A DNA stretch of 64,000 nt from WHSP01 sp040905505 (GCA_040905505.1 JBBDRL010000088.1:29124-93123); one strand, 5' to 3'. Counted from the first letter of the stretch, positions 1 through 8,627 are shown. The notes: a model not told the origin generated them from the sequence alone. Program-made: numbers and translations.

Positions 1-1
1 G

Positions 2-313
2 CGTAACCTCAACAAGGCCTTGCAGATCGAGGGCGTGCTCCTGACCATGTTCGACGGTCGGTTGAATCTCTCCCGGCAGGTTGCGGAGGAGGCGAAGGAG
101 TACTTCGGGCCGAAGGTGTTCCGGACGGCGATACCCCGCAACGTGCGGATCGCGGAGGCGCCGAGCTTCGGAGAACCGATCGTTCTGTACGATATCCTCT
201 CTGTGGGCGCAAAGAGCTATCTTGCGCTGGCGCAAGAAGTTATCGCGCGTACGGAGGGTCCTGTGGGCGCGGGTGACGACGCGCTCGCGGTCCCGGCGGA
301 CGGGCAGGCATAG
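2..313 (+). CDS. parA: ParA/Soj chromosome-partitioning ATPase, C-terminal fragment
   Basis: This is the C-terminal part of a ParA/Soj-type Walker ATPase that works with ParB in chromosome segregation; the N-terminus, including the Walker A motif, lies outside the window. The frame is open from base 2 and reads RNLNKALQIEGVLLTMFDGR, then NLSRQV and RNVRIAEAPSFGEP, all typical of the end of the Soj fold. The stop at 311-313 lies 24 bases before the likely parB start, so the two genes form one operon. The last 20 or so residues are a loose, Ala/Gly-rich tail. Family identity is secure; only the start is missing. Confidence 0.95.
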   Translation, partial: RNLNKALQIEGVLLTMFDGRLNLSRQVAEEAKEYFGPKVFRTAIPRNVRIAEAPSFGEPIVLYDILSVGAKSYLALAQEVIARTEGPVGAGDDALAVPADGQA

Positions 314-337
314 ATGGATCGGCGCGAGGCGGAACCG

Positions 338-1261
338 ATGAACGCGGCCGATCCCAGGAGGAAGACGCGCCTGGGTAAGGGGCTCGGGGCCCTGCTGGGA
401 GAGTACCTTCCGGAAGATGGGAACGTCTCGCAGGGCTACCGGCGCGTACCTATCGGCTCGATCACACCGAACCCGTTCCAGCCGCGCCGCGAGTTCTCGC
501 GTGAGCAGTTGGCGGAGTTGGAGTCGTCTATCCAGGAGAACGGGCTGTTACAGCCGCTGGTGGTCCGGCCCGCGAAGGCCGGAGCGGAGGGCGGCGCGGC
601 ATGGGAGCTGGTGGCGGGCGAGCGGCGGTTCCGGGCGGTACGGCGGCTCGGCTGGACCGACGTGCCCGTGGTTGTCAGGGAGATGGATGACCGAACGCTG
701 CTGGTGCTGGCGATCGTCGAGAACGTGCAGCGCTCCGACCTATCGCCTCTGGAGGAGGCGGAGGGATATCGGCAGCTCATCGAGGAGTTCGGCTACACGC
801 AGAAGGAAGTGGCCGAGAGCGTCGGCCGGGAGCGTTCCACTGTGGCGAACCTGCTGCGGCTGCTGCACCTGCCCGCGTCGGTGCAGCGCCTCGTGTCAGC
901 CGGGTCTCTGTCGATGGGGCATGCGCGCGCGATTCTGGGTCTCGGGGATGAGCGTCGGATGGCGGACGTAGCTCGCCGGGCGGCGGCCGAGGGTCTGTCC
1001 GTACGGACGGTGGAGGAGCTCGTCCGCAGCCGGCGCGGGCCGCCGTCCAGGAAGCCGGGTAAGGCAGCGAAGGCCAGCCCGACCGATCCGCATTTGCGGC
1101 ATCTGGAAACCGAGCTTCAGCGGCAACTCGGCACGGCGGTGCGGATCAGGGTCGAGAAGAAGGGAAGCGCGGGGCGGATCGAGATTCCGTTTTACGACGT
1201 CGACGATTTCGAGCGGGTAACGGAGATCCTCCTGGGGGCAGAAGAAGCGTCGCAGTATTGA
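338..1261 (+). CDS. parB: ParB/Spo0J chromosome-partitioning protein
   Basis: This 307-residue protein binds parS sites, spreads along DNA as a CTP-dependent clamp and loads SMC. The N-terminus has the basic LGKGLGALLGE segment, followed by the ParB/Srx nuclease-like domain with QPRREF, NGLLQPLVVRP and the GERRFRA motif that contacts CTP. A helix-turn-helix region (TQKEVAESVGRERSTVANLLRL in two helices) and a C-terminal dimerisation domain follow. An ATG at 314 is also in frame, but 338 has a good Shine-Dalgarno sequence (GAGG at 326-329) and gives the usual ParB N-terminus. No full parS palindrome was seen in this window. Confidence 0.95.
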   Translation: MNAADPRRKTRLGKGLGALLGEYLPEDGNVSQGYRRVPIGSITPNPFQPRREFSREQLAELESSIQENGLLQPLVVRPAKAGAEGGAAWELVAGERRFRAVRRLGWTDVPVVVREMDDRTLLVLAIVENVQRSDLSPLEEAEGYRQLIEEFGYTQKEVAESVGRERSTVANLLRLLHLPASVQRLVSAGSLSMGHARAILGLGDERRMADVARRAAAEGLSVRTVEELVRSRRGPPSRKPGKAAKASPTDPHLRHLETELQRQLGTAVRIRVEKKGSAGRIEIPFYDVDDFERVTEILLGAEEASQY

Positions 1262-1337
1262 GCGCCACACGCCGCGGTGGGGCCTGTCGCCCAGCGGGTC
1301 GTAAGCAGTGCTCCGGAGCGGGGATGCAGGTGAGAAG

Positions 1338-2117
1338 ATGAGCAAAGATGCGCGCAGAATGACCTTCATCGTCGTCCCCCACGGGGGACGCGACCTCAGT
1401 ACGCGTTCGTTCGAGCTCTCCTACCGCCGGCTCCGGGTCGCGGGAATCGTCGTGCTCATCCTGGTGGCGGCGTGGATCGGGATGGCGATCTCGTGGGTGT
1501 ACGTCGCCAGTCAAGCCGCGCGCGTGCCGGGGCTGCAGAGCGAGGTCGCGCAGCTTGCGCTCGAGTTAGAGCAGGTCGAGGCGCTCGCCCTCGCGCTACG
1601 TCAGCTCGAGGGCCAGTACACTCAGGTCCGGGAGATGCTCGGAGCCAACCGGCCGAGTGACCCCGCGAGCATCTGGTTGCCCGCGATCGGAGAGACTCCG
1701 CTGCCGACGGGGGGAGAGACCGACGCGGCCGCCGACTCCGTCCCGACCGCGTGGCCGCTCACGCAGCGCGGCTTCGTAACGCGGGAGCATCTCGGACGCA
1801 TCCCTGGGCAGCACCCCGGCATCGACATCGCCGTCGCGGAGGGCTCCTACGTCCGCGCAGCCGGTACGGGTGTGGTGGTTCAGGCGAGTGAAGACGACGT
1901 ATACGGAAAGTTCATTCGCATCCGGCACCCTGAGGGGTATGAGACGGTCTACGGTCACGCCTCGGACCTGTTCGTGGCGGCGAACGAGGACGTCGACCGT
2001 CACCAGGTGATCGCCCTCAGCGGCAACACGGGAACATCCACCGCGCCGCATCTCCACTTCGAGATCTGGAAGGACGGCGAACCGATCGACCCGCGCGAGG
2101 TCGTCGACGCTCCTTGA
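1338..2117 (+). CDS. M23 (LytM-type) metallopeptidase, membrane anchored
   Basis: This 259-residue protein is a likely peptidoglycan endopeptidase or LytM-type activator in the cell envelope. It starts with a short cytoplasmic segment, one membrane helix at about residues 34-56, a coiled-coil stretch (about 60-105, alternating Leu/Val with Glu/Gln), then an M23 domain. The metal-binding residues are visible as HPGID and APHLHFEIW. The ATG at 1338 is preferred over the upstream in-frame start because AGGTGAGA lies just before it. It sits between parB and the bactofilin, an arrangement seen in several phyla where bactofilin scaffolds and M23 peptidases jointly set cell shape. Confidence 0.88.
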   Translation: MSKDARRMTFIVVPHGGRDLSTRSFELSYRRLRVAGIVVLILVAAWIGMAISWVYVASQAARVPGLQSEVAQLALELEQVEALALALRQLEGQYTQVREMLGANRPSDPASIWLPAIGETPLPTGGETDAAADSVPTAWPLTQRGFVTREHLGRIPGQHPGIDIAVAEGSYVRAAGTGVVVQASEDDVYGKFIRIRHPEGYETVYGHASDLFVAANEDVDRHQVIALSGNTGTSTAPHLHFEIWKDGEPIDPREVVDAP

Positions 2118-2156
2118 GCACCGCCGCGAGTCGTTCACCACAGGAAAGACGGAGAG

Positions 2157-2855
2157 ATGGCCATTTTCAAGAAGAACGAAGCCCCCTCGCAGAGTCCGCG
2201 GGACCGCGCGACTACGACGCAGCAGCGATCCCCGAGCGGGGACGCTGCAATATCGATCATCGGTGTGGGCATGAAGGTCGTCGGCGACATCGGAACCGAG
2301 GGCATCGTTCGCATCGAGGGTGAGGTGCGGGGGACCGTCGAGGCGGCCAAGGCGGTGATTCTCGGGCAGGGGGGCGTCGTCGACGGCAACGTCGTCACGG
2401 ACGACGCCGTCATCGGTGGGACGGTGAACGGCTCGATCACCGCCGCGAACCGGCTGGAGCTACAGAGCACCTGCACCGTGACCGGCGAGGTTCGGACGCG
2501 GGCTGAGCACCTCAAGCTCGAGGAGGGTGCCCGCTTCGCCGGGCAGGTTCATATGACCGATGAGCAGGCCACGACCTCCCAACCGATACCCGAGGGGACG
2601 GCCGGCGCGGGTGGACACGACCAATCACGGCAGCCGAGGAGCGACTCGCGAGAGACTTCATCGGACCGGCCGAACCCCTCGAGACAGCCCGAGAACGCGT
2701 CCGCGAAGGACAATTCTGGACAGAATCGGGATCGGAACGAGGCGAAGCAGGGCCAGTCGTCCGATGACGGTGAGGCGAAGAACTCCTCCGAGCAGAAGTC
2801 CGATGAACCCGCTGAGGCGGAGAAGAAGGCCGCCGAGGCGGAGGTCAGCAGCTAG
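2157..2855 (+). CDS. Bactofilin (polymer-forming cytoskeletal protein) with long charged tail
   Basis: This 232-residue protein has a bactofilin beta-helix core at about residues 35-138, with the repeating short beta pattern of the family (GDIGTEGIVRIEGEVRG, then IGGTVNGSITA, then VTGEVRT). Bactofilins polymerise without nucleotides and recruit cell-wall enzymes. The remaining ~95 residues are an unusually long, low-complexity tail rich in Ser, Asp, Glu, Gln, Asn and Lys, likely disordered. The gene is 39 bases after the M23 peptidase and likely co-transcribed with parAB. The next 150 bases form the DnaA-box-like cluster. Confidence 0.9.
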   Translation: MAIFKKNEAPSQSPRDRATTTQQRSPSGDAAISIIGVGMKVVGDIGTEGIVRIEGEVRGTVEAAKAVILGQGGVVDGNVVTDDAVIGGTVNGSITAANRLELQSTCTVTGEVRTRAEHLKLEEGARFAGQVHMTDEQATTSQPIPEGTAGAGGHDQSRQPRSDSRETSSDRPNPSRQPENASAKDNSGQNRDRNEAKQGQSSDDGEAKNSSEQKSDEPAEAEKKAAEAEVSS

Positions 2856-2877
2856 ACACGGGCTGTCGCGGCCTCGA

Positions 2878-2988
2878 TTCTCCACATTGTCGCACAGATC
2901 CATAAACACTTGCCACCATGAGCGTTATGGGTTTTCCACACTGATTCCCCATGTTTATCCACCGGTTTTCCCCACAGTTTGTGGATAA
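2878..2988. other. DnaA-box-like cluster, candidate oriC
   Basis: Within 111 intergenic bases there are several matches to the DnaA box TTATCCACA: TTCTCCACA (2878-2886), TTTTCCACA (2932-2940), TTATCCACC (2955-2963), TTCCCCACA (2968-2976, two mismatches), and a perfect copy on the minus strand at 2980-2988. The segment is visibly more AT-rich than the flanking genes. It lies directly downstream of parAB-M23-bactofilin, a usual neighbourhood for a bacterial origin. No AT-rich unwinding element was delimited and dnaA is not in the window, so this could be one arm of a larger origin. Confidence 0.6.
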
Positions 2989-3003
2989 GGTTGGTGGCCG
3001 CTG

Positions 3004-3756
3004 ATGCGGCTTCCTGAGCTCGTGGTCCACTTCGACGACTTGCTTGGTACTGCCAACATCCCGGATTATTCCGGTGCGGTAAACGGGTTGCAGGTGGAAT
3101 GCACAGCTGAGATCGAGCGGGTGGCGTTCGCGGTCGACGCGGCGCAGGCGACGATCGACGCAGCGGTCGCAGCCGAAGCGAACCTTCTGGTCGTGCACCA
3201 CGGATTGTTCTGGGACGGCTCGCCGGCGGTGAGTGGCCGGCGCTATCGGCGGTTGCGCGCGCTCATCGAGGCGAACGTGGGGCTCTACAGCGCGCACCTG
3301 CCGCTGGATGTTCATCCGGAGCTCGGGAACAACGCCGTTCTGGCCCGGGAGTTAGGGTTGGAGGTGCAAGGCACCTTCGGGGACTATAAAGGGCAGGCGG
3401 TGGGGGTATGGGGAGCGCTCCCGATGCGGCGAGAGGCGTTGGCGGCTCGACTCGACGATCTACTGGGTTGCCGGGTGCGGATGATCGCGGGGGGTCCGGA
3501 GCGGGTCGAGCGGGTGGGGATCATCACTGGGGGGGCGGGAGGCCAGGTGAATGCGGCGAGGTCGATGGGCCTCGATGCCTTCGTCACCGGCGAGGGTGCT
3601 CACCACAATTACTTCGACGCGATGGAAGGCGGTGTGAACCTGTACCTCGCGGGGCACTACGCCACGGAAACGCGGGGCGTCCGGGCGCTATCGGATCATA
3701 CCGCTCGCGTCTGCGGCCTGGAGACGCGCTTTCTCGACCATCCCACCGGACTCTGA
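3004..3756 (+). CDS. Nif3-like dinuclear metal centre protein
   Basis: This 250-residue protein belongs to the NIF3/YbgI family, hexameric proteins with a dinuclear metal site; the physiological reaction is not established, though GTP cyclohydrolase I type 2-like activity has been assigned by annotation. Visible metal-site residues are in LVVHHGLFW (two His), YSAHLPLD (His, Asp) and the C-terminal GHYATE segment (His, Glu). Short family members (~250 residues) lack the inserted PII-like domain, as here. It is the first gene after the candidate origin. Confidence 0.9.
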   Translation: MRLPELVVHFDDLLGTANIPDYSGAVNGLQVECTAEIERVAFAVDAAQATIDAAVAAEANLLVVHHGLFWDGSPAVSGRRYRRLRALIEANVGLYSAHLPLDVHPELGNNAVLARELGLEVQGTFGDYKGQAVGVWGALPMRREALAARLDDLLGCRVRMIAGGPERVERVGIITGGAGGQVNAARSMGLDAFVTGEGAHHNYFDAMEGGVNLYLAGHYATETRGVRALSDHTARVCGLETRFLDHPTGL

Positions 3757-3792
3757 CCCTTGCGGGGCGGAACTCTCGGCGAGCCCTGGAAA

Positions 3793-4590
3793 TCACCCGA
3801 CGGCCTGACGCGCCTCCTCGCGCATGCTCGGGAGAAGCGCGACGTGGTCGCTGTATTCGGGGCGGTCCAGGGCGATCTCCGCATCGTAGTTCTCGAGGAA
3901 CCGACGGTAGAACTCGACGGCTGCCGCATCGTTGCCGAGGAGTGACTCGGACTGGGCAGCCGTGAAGAGACCGAACAGGTGGTTCGGCGCTTCGGCCAGA
4001 ATGCGTTCGGTCGTCTCCCGCGCCGCGGCGGATTCGTCGTTGATCAACTGCAGTACGGCGACATGATACAGCCCGTCCAGGTCGAGGGGCTGCGCGCGCT
4101 CGTACGCAGCGATCGCCATGGGCGCGAAGGCGCGGGCCTCGGCCGTGTCTCCGGCGGAGGCACTGGTCATGACGCGGTTGAACAGCCGGTTGGCGGCCTC
4201 CTGAGGCGTCATCGATTCCAGGTCTACGGCCCCGGGATTCGGGGCGGCGGGCCCGGTGATGGGCGGAGCGGCGGTCGGGGCGGCATCCGAAGCGAACTGG
4301 GGTCCCACGATCGCGACGACCAGCGCCAGGAGTGCTGCGCCGGCAATGGCCCACGGGACGAACGCATTCCGGTCCCCGCCCCCTCCGGCCGGGGATGTTT
4401 CGACGGTTGCGCCTTGGGGTGACGCGCTCTCTGCGGCAACAGGGGAGCCGCACATGTTGCAGAACCGGCCCCCTGCGGGTACCGTATTGCCGCAGCTGCC
4501 GCACTTGTGCACGGGATTCAGCGTGCCTCCACACTGAGCGCAGAAGTTCCCGCTGGCGGGACTTCCGCACTGTGGGCAGCTGTTGGACAT
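3793..4590 (-). CDS. Zinc-ribbon membrane protein with C-terminal helical repeat-like domain
   Basis: This 265-residue protein begins with two zinc ribbons: Cys pairs at 5/8, 17/20, 30/33 and 44/47. A Pro/Ser/Gly-rich linker follows, then a single membrane helix at about 79-98, a second low-complexity linker, and a C-terminal helical region of about 130 residues with TPR-like character (AANRLFNRVM, EARAFAPMAIAAYERA, DAAAVEFYRRFLENY). The predicted topology puts the ribbons in the cytoplasm and the helical domain outside. The function is unknown. It is divergent from the acetyltransferase at 4721. Confidence 0.75.
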   Translation of the reverse strand: MSNSCPQCGSPASGNFCAQCGGTLNPVHKCGSCGNTVPAGGRFCNMCGSPVAAESASPQGATVETSPAGGGGDRNAFVPWAIAGAALLALVVAIVGPQFASDAAPTAAPPITGPAAPNPGAVDLESMTPQEAANRLFNRVMTSASAGDTAEARAFAPMAIAAYERAQPLDLDGLYHVAVLQLINDESAAARETTERILAEAPNHLFGLFTAAQSESLLGNDAAAVEFYRRFLENYDAEIALDRPEYSDHVALLPSMREEARQAVG

Positions 4591-4623
4591 TCAAGTTCTC
4601 CGTCTCGAGGGTTTGGGACGAGG

Positions 4624-4652
4624 AATCTAAGTCGATGATAGGCGCGTCTCAA
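4624..4652 (-). promoter_or_regulatory. Sigma70-type promoter for the zinc-ribbon gene
   Basis: On the minus strand TTGAGA (4652-4647) and TAGATT (4629-4624) are separated by 17 bases and point at the gene starting at 4590. The -35 has one mismatch and the -10 two mismatches to consensus. Confidence 0.5.
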
Positions 4653-4720
4653 GCAGGAGAGGGCTACCGATTCCGCTAGTGAACCCGGACCCGCGCCGCG
4701 GCCGCAATCGAGGAGATACG

Positions 4721-5344
4721 ATGGATGTCGTAAGTATCAAGCCCGAGCAGGCAGACGCAGCGGCGAACCTTCTTGCCCGCGCACTCAACAGGGACGCGTC
4801 GTCCGCGTACCATTTCCCCGACGAATCGACGAGGCTGCGCCGACTCGAGTGGCTCCACGGCTGGCTACTGCGCCTGGGAATCCGAAGCGGGGCGGTCTAC
4901 GCTACCAGCCCGGAACTGGCGGGCGTGGCGATATGGATGCCCCCGGGCTCGGAGCGAGTGTCGCTGGGCGAAAAGATCGCCGCCGGCCTTCTCGGGGCAC
5001 CGGCGGCGATCGGAATCGGTGGGACACGGCGACTGCTGGCTTCGCGGAAGGCACTGGAACGGGTCCGGGCGCGATCGTTACCCGGAAAGCACTGGTATCT
5101 CGTTCTGATCGGTGTCGACCCGCAGCACCAGGGTCGCGGTGTGGGTTCTTCGCTGATGCGGCACGTGCTCGACCGAGCGGACGACGATGGCCTGCCGTGC
5201 TACCTGGAAACGGCCAACAAGGCCAGCCGCAAGACATTCCAGCAGTTTGGCTTCGAGGTCATCGGCGAGGCCGTGGGTCCGCGCGGTCTACCAGCGTGGG
5301 CAATGGTGCGCCCACCCGCAGTGCGTGAGCCGAGCGCGCCGTGA
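4721..5344 (+). CDS. GNAT family N-acetyltransferase
   Basis: This 207-residue protein is a GCN5-related acetyltransferase that would move an acetyl group from acetyl-CoA to an unknown amine. The acetyl-CoA-binding motif is clear: LIGVDPQHQGRGVGSSLMRH, followed by LETANKASRKTFQQFGFEVIGE, the usual beta5-alpha4 region. The ATG at 4721 is chosen because AGGAG at 4711-4715 precedes it; an upstream in-frame start would add 14 unlikely residues. It is monocistronic and divergent from the zinc-ribbon gene. The substrate cannot be read from the sequence. Confidence 0.85.
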   Translation: MDVVSIKPEQADAAANLLARALNRDASSAYHFPDESTRLRRLEWLHGWLLRLGIRSGAVYATSPELAGVAIWMPPGSERVSLGEKIAAGLLGAPAAIGIGGTRRLLASRKALERVRARSLPGKHWYLVLIGVDPQHQGRGVGSSLMRHVLDRADDDGLPCYLETANKASRKTFQQFGFEVIGEAVGPRGLPAWAMVRPPAVREPSAP

Positions 5345-5372
5345 TCGGCAGTAGCACTGTTTCAGCCGGCGC

Positions 5373-6215
5373 CTAGACGCCTCGTCGATCATCGCGGCGT
5401 GATCGGGAGCGGCCACCGAGACGGCGACGAACGAGAAGGCCGAGGCCGATGGGCAGCGCAACGATCATCATGGCCAGTCCCGTTCCCAGCTGCCGCGACC
5501 CCTCACGGGAATCCTCCGCACTCGAGCTTTGAATCAGCGCCGAGGCGCCTTCCGCGAGTTGCGCCATCGCGAGCTCGCCCTGGCGAGCCGCCAGTTCGGC
5601 GGCCGCGGCCTCCCGCTTGCGCTCCATAGCGAGCTCTTCCAGCGCAATCCGCTCTTGGGCGTACGGGACGTACTCGCTCGGGTAGACCGCCACGTGGTAG
5701 TGCGGCGGGCGGTACTCACGCGTCCCGTTCAGTACCCCCTCGCGTTCCAGATTCAGCAGCGCGTTGTCCATCCAGTCTCGGCAACTGCGGCGGTCGCTAA
5801 CGCGCAGGTCGACCGCCATGCCCGCCGGATGCACGGAGAGAGCATGAGAATTGGCCGGCTGTCCAGATGTCGGCCGGACGCCGCTGGTCACGACGAGCTT
5901 CTGCCCGCATGCCTCGCGATACTGACGCGCCAGGCGCTCGACGAAGAGCGCGAGGGCGGGATGCAGATAGGGATAGCTGACGAATCCGGCGACCTCGTAA
6001 TCGTCGTTGCCTTCGAGCTCCGTGAGCACGCCCTGCGCCGCCGCCTGGCGAATCTCGGCGGGCGACCGGTAGAAGTCGAGCCCGAGCTGCTTCGCGACAC
6101 GATTCTGCTGCTGCATGGAGGCCGGCGAGCCCCGCAGCGAGACGAAGTCCTCCGCGTGAAGGCCGGCTGGCGCGGCGAGCGCAGCGATCGTAAGCAGAAT
6201 GGGAAGCGAACGCAT
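5373..6215 (-). CDS. DUF5715-like secreted protein with M15/YcbK-like fold
   Basis: This 280-residue protein starts with a signal peptide (MRSLPILLTIAALAAPAGLHA). The mature part resembles DUF5715/YcbK-type peptidase-like domains: VTSGVRPTSGQPANSHALSV contains Arg, Ser and His in the expected order, GMAVDLRV supplies an Asp, and HYHVAVYP the C-terminal His, a set that fits a zinc-bound D,D/L,D-carboxypeptidase site. The C-terminus has an Ala/Glu-rich coiled coil, a membrane helix (MMIVALPIGLGLLV) and a basic end. The start at 6215 is chosen by the GGGAGAGA ribosome site and the signal peptide. Peptidoglycan or glycopeptide cleavage is inferred. Confidence 0.75.
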   Translation of the reverse strand: MRSLPILLTIAALAAPAGLHAEDFVSLRGSPASMQQQNRVAKQLGLDFYRSPAEIRQAAAQGVLTELEGNDDYEVAGFVSYPYLHPALALFVERLARQYREACGQKLVVTSGVRPTSGQPANSHALSVHPAGMAVDLRVSDRRSCRDWMDNALLNLEREGVLNGTREYRPPHYHVAVYPSEYVPYAQERIALEELAMERKREAAAAELAARQGELAMAQLAEGASALIQSSSAEDSREGSRQLGTGLAMMIVALPIGLGLLVRRRLGGRSRSRRDDRRGV

Positions 6216-6609
6216 GAAATCTCTCCCGGCGCGCGTCGCCCTGCGGCGCGCACGCTCGGTGGTGCGGAACCCGGCGCTCCAGACACCACCTGGTGGTAAG
6301 TACTTACTTTTCTTTGAGTTGGATACCAATAAAGGTAACCGCGGTCTGGGTTCGGGTAAAGCCCCGGCGCCGGGGTATGTCCCGGCGCCGGGGTATGCGA
6401 ACTGCTTCGTCGCGCCGCCGGAGTCGCAGGAAAATGTCGGAGGAGGAATAGCCGGCGCTGGCAGAGGCCGCCGTCCGGCCCGCTGAGTCATTGATTTGCG
6501 TCGGTGGCCGGGGGTGGCCGATATTCGAAACGCTGCACGGCAGCGTACCCGACTCGCGACTCAGCATTTGTTTCCGTCTACAGAAGAGACCGGTGTGGAG
6601 AGGGAGAAG
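6216..6609. other. Divergent intergenic region with several palindromes
   Basis: No gene is supported in these 394 bases between divergent genes. It holds an inverted repeat ACCACC-T-GGTGGT (6285-6297), a perfect 12-base palindrome GTAAGTACTTAC (6296-6307), and two tandem copies, 18 bases apart, of a palindrome-containing unit (6363-6397). No convincing sigma70 promoter was found. The AT-rich run around 6298-6340 is the most promoter-like part. Confidence 0.6.
6363..6397. repeat. Tandem 18-base palindromic repeat (two copies)
   Basis: CCCGGCGCCGGGGTATG occurs at 6363-6379 and again at 6381-6397, giving a period of 18 bases. Each copy contains the perfect palindrome CCCGGCGCCGGG. Spacing of nearly two helical turns would place two protein dimers on the same DNA face, so this may be an operator. 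It could also be a simple duplication. Confidence 0.7.
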
Positions 6610-7521
6610 ATGAGCGGACCGTTCAAAGTAGGAGTGATCCAGCGATCGGTCGGGACGGACAAGGAAGCCACCGTCGCGAGTCACGAGTCGGCGATACGAG
6701 AGGCCGCGGCCCGGGGGGCGCAGGTGCTCTGTCTCCAGGAGCTGTTCGACGCCCCCTACTTCTGTAAGGTCGCAGACGCCGAGCGATTCAATCTCGCCGA
6801 GCCGATTCCCGGCCCGACCGTGGAGCGGATGCAGCGCCTGGCCGGCGAGCTGGAAGTCGTCATCGTCGTTCCGCTCTTCGAAAAACGCGGGCCGGGTCTC
6901 TACCACAACTCGGCGGCCGTGATCGACGCCGATGGTCGGCTCCTGGGCGTTTACAGGAAAATGCACATCCCCGACGACCCGCTCTACCATGAGAAATACT
7001 ACTTTACGCCTGGAGAGATCTATCAGCACGGGACCTCCCCCGAGCTCCCGGGTGGTTTCCGGGTCTTCGATACGCGGTACGGAAGAATCGGTGTGCTGAT
7101 CTGCTGGGACCAGTGGTATCCGGAAGCGGCGAGAATCACGGCGCTGATGGGAGCACAGGTCCTGCTCTACCCCACCGCGATCGGCTGGCACCCCGCTGAA
7201 AAGGACGAATGGGGCAAGCCGCAGGCGGACGCCTGGCGGACGATCCAGCGGAGCCATGCCATCGCGAACGGCGTCTATGTCGCCGCGGCCAACCGCGTGG
7301 GTCATGAACCCGAGCCGGGGACGGACGGCATCGAGTTCTTCGGCCACTCCTTCATCTGCGACCCGTTTGGACGGGTGCTCGCGGAAGCGGAGACGGACCC
7401 CGCGATTCTCATTGCGGACTGCGATCCAGGACAGATCGAATACACCCGGCGCAACTGGCCCTTCCTTCGCGACCGCCGGATCGACGCCTATGGTCCGATC
7501 CTGAATCGCTATCTGGGGTGA
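6610..7521 (+). CDS. aguB: N-carbamoylputrescine amidase
   Basis: This 303-residue nitrilase-superfamily enzyme hydrolyses N-carbamoylputrescine to putrescine, CO2 and ammonia, the last step of polyamine synthesis from agmatine. The catalytic triad is visible: Glu44 (CLQELF), Lys117 (YRKMHIPDD) and Cys165 (VLICWDQWYPE). The YHEKYYFTPG segment is typical of AguB. ATG 6610 has a purine-rich ribosome site (GGAGAGGGAGAAG). The stop codon overlaps the start of the agmatine deiminase gene, which supports the substrate assignment. Confidence 0.93.
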   Translation: MSGPFKVGVIQRSVGTDKEATVASHESAIREAAARGAQVLCLQELFDAPYFCKVADAERFNLAEPIPGPTVERMQRLAGELEVVIVVPLFEKRGPGLYHNSAAVIDADGRLLGVYRKMHIPDDPLYHEKYYFTPGEIYQHGTSPELPGGFRVFDTRYGRIGVLICWDQWYPEAARITALMGAQVLLYPTAIGWHPAEKDEWGKPQADAWRTIQRSHAIANGVYVAAANRVGHEPEPGTDGIEFFGHSFICDPFGRVLAEAETDPAILIADCDPGQIEYTRRNWPFLRDRRIDAYGPILNRYLG

Positions 7522-8570
7522 CCACTGAGCCAGGCCGGCGCTGGCCGGCGGAGTGGGAGCCGCACGCGGCGACGTGGATCGGCTGGCCCCATCACCGGCC
7601 GGACTGGCCCGGCAAGTTCGAGTCGATCCCCTGGGTGTACGCCGAGATCGTCCGCGTACTTCATCGCTACGAGCCAGTCGAGATCCTCTGTCACGACGAG
7701 AAGACGCGCGCCTCGGCCCTCCGAGTACTTACGGCGCAGGGGGTCGATCTCTCGCGGTGCACCTTGCACGTGGTCCCGACCGATCGTGTCTGGCTCAGGG
7801 ACTCCGGTCCCACAGGCGTAATCGGGCCGCAAGGCTTCGAGTGGATCCTCTGGCGGTTCAATGGCTGGGCGAAATACGACAATTTTTCTCGCGACGAGGA
7901 AGTCTGTAGAGCGGTGGCCGAACTGACCGGTCTGCCATCCGACCGCGCGGTTCGCCCCGACGGCGAGCCCCTCGTGCTCGAAGGGGGCGGCATCGAGACA
8001 AACGGGGCCGGCGCCATGCTCGTGACGGAGGAATGGCTTCTCTCCGACGTGCAGGTTCGGAACCCGGGAACGACCCGCGAGGCTTACGAGCAGCTGTTTG
8101 CGAAGTATCTCGGTATCGAACGGACGATCTGGCTCGCCGAGGGAATCGTAGGCGACGATACCCACGGGCACATCGACGACCTGGCACGGTTCACCGCGCC
8201 GAATACCGTGCTGCTCGCCCACGAGGAGGACCCCGCCGACGAGAACCATCGCCGTACGGCGGAAAGCCTGCGCCGTCTGAAGAGGGAGGGAGATACGTTT
8301 CCGGGAGGACTCGACATCGTAACTGTGCCGTTCCCGCAACCGCTCGTGATGGACGGGGAGCGCCTACCCGCGAGCTATGCGAACTTCTATATCGCCAACG
8401 GTGCGGTACTGGTTCCGACCTTCAACGATCCCAACGACCGCATCGCGCTGAATACGATCGCCGAACTGTTCCCCGCGCGCGACGTCGTCGGGATCCATGC
8501 CGTGGACCTCGTCTGGGGGTTGGGCACGCTCCACTGCCTCACGCAGCAACAGCCGTCGTCGAAGCCGTAG
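7518..8570 (+). CDS. aguA: Agmatine deiminase
   Basis: This 350-residue enzyme of the guanidino-modifying (pentein) superfamily converts agmatine to N-carbamoylputrescine and ammonia. Key residues are seen as WLRDSGP (Asp95), EGGGIETNG, DTHGHIDDLARF (His218) and the C-terminal nucleophile Cys340 in GTLHCLTQQQP. The gene starts with GTG inside the stop of aguB (4-base overlap GTGA), so translation is probably coupled. No arginine decarboxylase to make agmatine is found in the window. Confidence 0.94.
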   Translation: MTTEPGRRWPAEWEPHAATWIGWPHHRPDWPGKFESIPWVYAEIVRVLHRYEPVEILCHDEKTRASALRVLTAQGVDLSRCTLHVVPTDRVWLRDSGPTGVIGPQGFEWILWRFNGWAKYDNFSRDEEVCRAVAELTGLPSDRAVRPDGEPLVLEGGGIETNGAGAMLVTEEWLLSDVQVRNPGTTREAYEQLFAKYLGIERTIWLAEGIVGDDTHGHIDDLARFTAPNTVLLAHEEDPADENHRRTAESLRRLKREGDTFPGGLDIVTVPFPQPLVMDGERLPASYANFYIANGAVLVPTFNDPNDRIALNTIAELFPARDVVGIHAVDLVWGLGTLHCLTQQQPSSKP

Positions 8571-8627
8571 CGATCACGCGGTACACTGCCGTCGTCGGTG
8601 GCTCGAGCCGCTGTTGCCAACCGCCTG

